The position numbers were made by a program, and so were the translations under genes. Shown here in pieces: positions 33,416 through 36,469 of a DNA stretch of 36,469 nucleotides. The notes under the pieces are model-generated. The model was given only the letters and a program-made list of their open reading frames with translations. It made no database searches and had not been told where the DNA came from. Source of the stretch: CAZOWW01 sp964583765 (GTDB taxonomy: Bacteria > Actinomycetota > Actinomycetes > Actinomycetales > Kineosporiaceae); NCBI GenBank assembly GCA_964583765.1, contig CAZOWW010000053.1:1-36469 (forward strand). The letters are read 5' to 3'. Position 1 is the stretch's first letter. Each line of letters starts with the position of its first letter.

Positions 33416-33651
33416 GTCCGCCGTCGAGGTGTGTTCCGTGGCGGACGCGATTCCTGTCTCTCCGGGAGCCGCCGCACACGAGCGAACCGGGATGTGCAGG
33501 GAATGCCCCTGAGGGCATCAACGAGGAGCAGCACGTGGGAGCCGTGCTGACTCGTGAGGTACACGACACCGGGTGAGGAAGAACCCCTGCCGACACGGCA
33601 CGCAGTTCGGGCATTTCCCTCCGGGGAAGGCGCCGTACCCAGGGGTTCTTC
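33416..33651 (+). ncRNA. Candidate structured leader with terminator-like final stem
   Basis: Four stems can form in the predicted leader of the cellulase. They are GTCCGCC/GGCGGAC (33416-33446), ATGCCC/GGGCAT (33504-33519), AGCACG/CGTGCT (about 33530-33551) and a 12-bp perfect stem GAAGAACCCCTG/CAGGGGTTCTTC (33578-33589 and 33640-33651). The last one encloses an inner TTCCC/GGGAA hairpin and ACGGC/GCCGT pairs. It ends in TTCTTCTTC, which looks like a terminator or anti-terminator. It ends 75 bases before the start codon. I cannot match it to any riboswitch family. Confidence 0.4.
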
Positions 33652-33725
33652 TTCGTGCGCCCACGACAGCATCCGTCGGGGCTGTCCGTCCTGACGGGCG
33701 TGACGTTCAGGAAGAGAAGGGAATC

Positions 33726-36469
33726 ATGAGATTCAGTTCGGGCTCCGCCCGGCGACGTCTGACCGCCGTGGCGGCAACCGGCGTTCTGGCCGTGGGTGGA
33801 CTGACTGCCGGGGTCGCGTCCTCGGCGCAGGCGGCGACCGCCTGCAAGGTGACCTACGCCGCCAGCCAGTGGCCGGGCGGCATGAGCGTCAACATGACGA
33901 TCAGCAACACCGGTGATGCATGGTCGGACTGGGCTCTGGCCTTCGCCTTCCCCGCCTCCGGTCAGTCGGTGCAGCAGGGCTGGTCGGCCACGTGGTCGCA
34001 GAGCGGCCAGGACGTGACCGCGAAGAACGTGTCGTGGAACGGTTCCGTCCCCGCGGGCGGCACGCTCTACCTCGGTTTCAACGGGGCCTGGAGCGGTTCC
34101 AACCCCGACCCCGCCTCCTTCGCGATCAACGGCACGACGTGCAACGGCGGTTCGACCTCGACCACCTCGACCACGACGACCAAGCCGGTCACCACCACGA
34201 CCACCACCACGGCCACGACGACGAAGCCGGTCACCACCACGACCACGACGACCAGTTCGGACGTCCCTTCGGGTTCGGCGCCGGCGCTGCACGTGTCCGG
34301 GAACAAGCTGGTCACGGCCTCGGGTGAGACCTACCGGCTGCTGGGCGCGAACCGCTCCGGCGGTGAGTTCTCCTGCATCCAGGGCTACGACATGTGGAAC
34401 GGCCCGATGGACCAGGCGTCGGTGGCGGCGATGAAGACCTGGAACATCCGCACGGTGCGTGTGCCCCTGAACGAGGAGTGCTGGCTGGGCACGAGTGACG
34501 TGCCCTCGGGCGGCGCGAGTGGCGCGACGTACCAGCAGAACGTCAAGGACTACGTCAACCTGCTGCTCGCCAACGGGATCACCCCGATCCTGGAGATGCA
34601 CTGGAACTACGGCCAGTACACCGGTCAGGGCGGCGGCTGCACCGACGTCAAGGCGACCTGCCAGAAGCCGATGCCCGACGCCCAGTACGGTCCGCAGTTC
34701 TGGACCGGCGTCGCCAACGCCTTCAAGGACAACCGGGTCGTGTTCGACCTGTTCAACGAACCCTTCCCGGATGCGGCCAACGGCTGGGCGGACGCGACGG
34801 AGGCCTGGAAGTGCTGGCGTGACGGCGGCACCTGCACCGGGATCACCTACGAGGTGGCCGGCATGCAGAGCCTGCTCGACGCGGTGCGGGCGACCGGCAA
34901 CACGAACGTCCTCCTGGTCGGTGGCCTGACCTGGTCCAACGACCTCAGCCAGTGGCTGACCTACAAGCCGAGCGACCCGACCGGGAACCTGGCCGCGTTC
35001 GCTCACGTGTACAACTTCAACGGTTGCATCACGACCACCTGCTGGGACACCAACTGGGCCCCGGTGGCGGCGTCCGTGCCGTTGACGCTGTCGGAGATCG
35101 GAGAGAACGACTGCGGCCACAGCTTCATCGACACGGTGATGGACTGGGCCGACAGCCACGGCGTCGGCTACCTGGGGTGGACCTGGAACAACTGGGACTG
35201 CTCCAGCGGTCCGTCGCTGATCACCGACTACGCCGGCACCCCGACTGCCTTCGGCCAGGGCCTGAAGGACCGTCTCGCCAAGGTCGTTCCGACCTCCACG
35301 ACGACGATCCAGCCGACGACGACCACGATGATCCAGCCGGTCACCACCACGACCACCACGACGACGACCACGACCAGCGGCGGATCGACGCAGACCCATG
35401 TGGACAACCCGTATGTGGGCGCGCAGGTGTACGTGAACCCGGACTGGTCGGCCAAGGCGGCGGCCGAGCCGGGCGGCAGCAAGATCGCCAACGAGCCCAC
35501 GGGCGTGTGGCTCGACAGCATCGCGGCGATCAACGCTGACGATGGTTCGGGCTACTCGACCAGCCTCACCGCTCACCTGGACAACGCACTCGCCCAGGGC
35601 GCGAACCTCATCCAGGTCGTGATCTACGACCTGCCGGGTCGTGACTGTGCGGCGCTGGCGTCCAACGGCGAGCTCGGCCCCACGGAGATCGGGCGCTACG
35701 AGTCGGAGTACATCGACCCGATCGCGGCGATCGAGGGCAACTCGAAGTACGCGGGCATCCGGATCGTGAACATCGTCGAGCTGGACTCGCTGCCGAACCT
35801 GGTCACGAACGCCGGCAGCCAGGCCGGGGCGACCGCGGCCTGCGCGACCATGCTGGCCAACGGCAACTACGTCACCGGCACGGCGTACGCGCTCGGCAAG
35901 CTGCACGGCGCCGGGAGCAACATCTACAACTACATGGACATCGGCCACCACGGCTGGCTGGGTTGGGACACCAACTTCGCCCCCTCGGCGACCCTGTTCA
36001 CCTCCACCGCGCAGAAGGCCGTCGGGGGTCTTGCCACGGTGGACGGGTTCATCTCGAACACCGCCAACTACTCGGCGACCACCGAGCCGTACTTCACCAT
36101 CAACACCTCGGTGAACGGCACCTCGGTGCGCCAGTCGAAGTGGGTCGACTGGAACTTCTACGTCGACGAGGTGACCTACGACCAGGCCATGCGTACGCAG
36201 TTGATCTCCGACGGGTTCCCCTCGACGATCGGCATGCTGATCGACACCTCGCGCAACGGGTGGGGTGGTTCGGCCCGTCCGACCGCGGCGAGCACGTCCA
36301 CGGATGTCAATACGTTCGTGAACGCCTCGCGCATCGACCGCCGCCTGCACGCCGGCAACTGGTGCAACCAGGACGGCGCTGGACTCGGCGAGCGGCCGAA
36401 GGCGGCTCCCGCGGCGGGTATCGACGCCTACGTGTGGATCAAGCCTCCGGGTGAGTCGGACGGTTCCAG
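33726..36469 (+). CDS. CBM2-GH5-GH6 multi-domain cellulase, open at the right edge
   Basis: At least 914 residues, cut off by the window end. ATG 33726 follows AAGGGA. Signal peptide about 1-37. CBM2 about 40-139 (Cys40 to Cys139), a Thr linker with Lys-Pro-Val (145-178), then GH5 (about 185-515), a second Thr linker (520-553) and GH6 (from 557). GH5 has VFDLFNEPF with acid/base Glu345 and TLSEIGEND with nucleophile Glu457. GH6 has VIYDLPGRDCAALASNGEL (Asp640), VELDSLPNLVTN (Asp687) and the conserved C-terminal WIKPPGESDGS, which is the last part visible. GH5 would cut cellulose internally while GH6 acts mainly processively from the non-reducing end, so one chain couples two modes. More domains may follow the edge. 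The leader and operator are described separately. Confidence 0.96.
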   Translation, partial: MRFSSGSARRRLTAVAATGVLAVGGLTAGVASSAQAATACKVTYAASQWPGGMSVNMTISNTGDAWSDWALAFAFPASGQSVQQGWSATWSQSGQDVTAKNVSWNGSVPAGGTLYLGFNGAWSGSNPDPASFAINGTTCNGGSTSTTSTTTTKPVTTTTTTTATTTKPVTTTTTTTSSDVPSGSAPALHVSGNKLVTASGETYRLLGANRSGGEFSCIQGYDMWNGPMDQASVAAMKTWNIRTVRVPLNEECWLGTSDVPSGGASGATYQQNVKDYVNLLLANGITPILEMHWNYGQYTGQGGGCTDVKATCQKPMPDAQYGPQFWTGVANAFKDNRVVFDLFNEPFPDAANGWADATEAWKCWRDGGTCTGITYEVAGMQSLLDAVRATGNTNVLLVGGLTWSNDLSQWLTYKPSDPTGNLAAFAHVYNFNGCITTTCWDTNWAPVAASVPLTLSEIGENDCGHSFIDTVMDWADSHGVGYLGWTWNNWDCSSGPSLITDYAGTPTAFGQGLKDRLAKVVPTSTTTIQPTTTTMIQPVTTTTTTTTTTTSGGSTQTHVDNPYVGAQVYVNPDWSAKAAAEPGGSKIANEPTGVWLDSIAAINADDGSGYSTSLTAHLDNALAQGANLIQVVIYDLPGRDCAALASNGELGPTEIGRYESEYIDPIAAIEGNSKYAGIRIVNIVELDSLPNLVTNAGSQAGATAACATMLANGNYVTGTAYALGKLHGAGSNIYNYMDIGHHGWLGWDTNFAPSATLFTSTAQKAVGGLATVDGFISNTANYSATTEPYFTINTSVNGTSVRQSKWVDWNFYVDEVTYDQAMRTQLISDGFPSTIGMLIDTSRNGWGGSARPTAASTSTDVNTFVNASRIDRRLHAGNWCNQDGAGLGERPKAAPAAGIDAYVWIKPPGESDGS

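Noticed and set aside
33416..33651. Known c-di-AMP or c-di-GMP riboswitch
   Set aside because: The conserved core sequences of those classes as I remember them are not found, so I list it only as an unclassified leader.
33396..36350. 984-codon minus-strand frame
   Set aside because: It lies opposite the GH5-GH6 gene, whose catalytic motifs are complete. The minus frame is low-complexity Arg/Gly/Val sequence.

Overview
The window is about 36.5 kb of very GC-rich DNA with strongly GC-biased third codon positions, frequent GTG starts and TAnnnT-type -10 elements. Proteins carry Sec or Tat signal peptides, lipoboxes, family-2 cellulose-binding modules (CBM2) and long threonine linkers. This points to a plant-biomass-degrading, Gram-positive actinomycete-type bacterium. 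I cannot name the genus from sequence alone.

The dominant theme is extracellular lignocellulose breakdown. In order: a secreted GH5 hydrolase (259-1743) and a serpin lipoprotein (1890-3305); a CBM2-flanked clan GH-A hydrolase (3784-6012); a GH115 alpha-glucuronidase (14803-18117); a CBM2-GH16 enzyme (minus, 18243-19538) divergent from a HELGH metalloprotease with a beta-helix and CBM2 (20293-22578); a CBM2-GH12 endoglucanase (minus, 24254-25411); a CE3-type acetyl esterase with CBM2 (minus, 31328-32533); and a CBM2-GH5-GH6 two-catalytic-domain cellulase that runs off the right edge (33726-36469). Together these would cut cellulose internally (GH5, GH12), processively (GH6), and debranch xylan (GH115, CE3). 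The serpin and the cellulose-bound protease suggest that proteolysis is managed in the same space.

Two stretches do not belong to this theme. Region 6.7-9.9 kb is accessory DNA: the broken start of an RHS/wall-associated-type protein, a 337-bp internally deleted insertion element, a TacA-TacT toxin-antitoxin pair with a leaderless promoter, and an orphan MoxR-like ATPase. Regions 10.5-14.0 and 25.8-31.2 kb hold envelope and housekeeping genes: AMIN-like and OmpA-like lipoproteins, a DUF1349 protein, a PaiB fragment, a NarL-type two-component system, a calcium-binding beta/gamma-crystallin, FabH and a thioredoxin-fold protein.

Regulation looks unusual. Several CAZyme genes have recognisable promoters, nearby LacI-type palindromes of the form TGAAnCGnTTCA, and 115-370 nt leaders that can fold or contain short tandem repeats. 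No LacI-family gene is in the window, so the regulator must lie elsewhere. Intergenic spaces also carry an unusual number of short tandem repeats with units of 7, 14, 19, 20 and 24 bp. The best candidates for something undescribed are the structured leaders, the cellulose-anchored metalloprotease, and the GH5-GH6 fusion.
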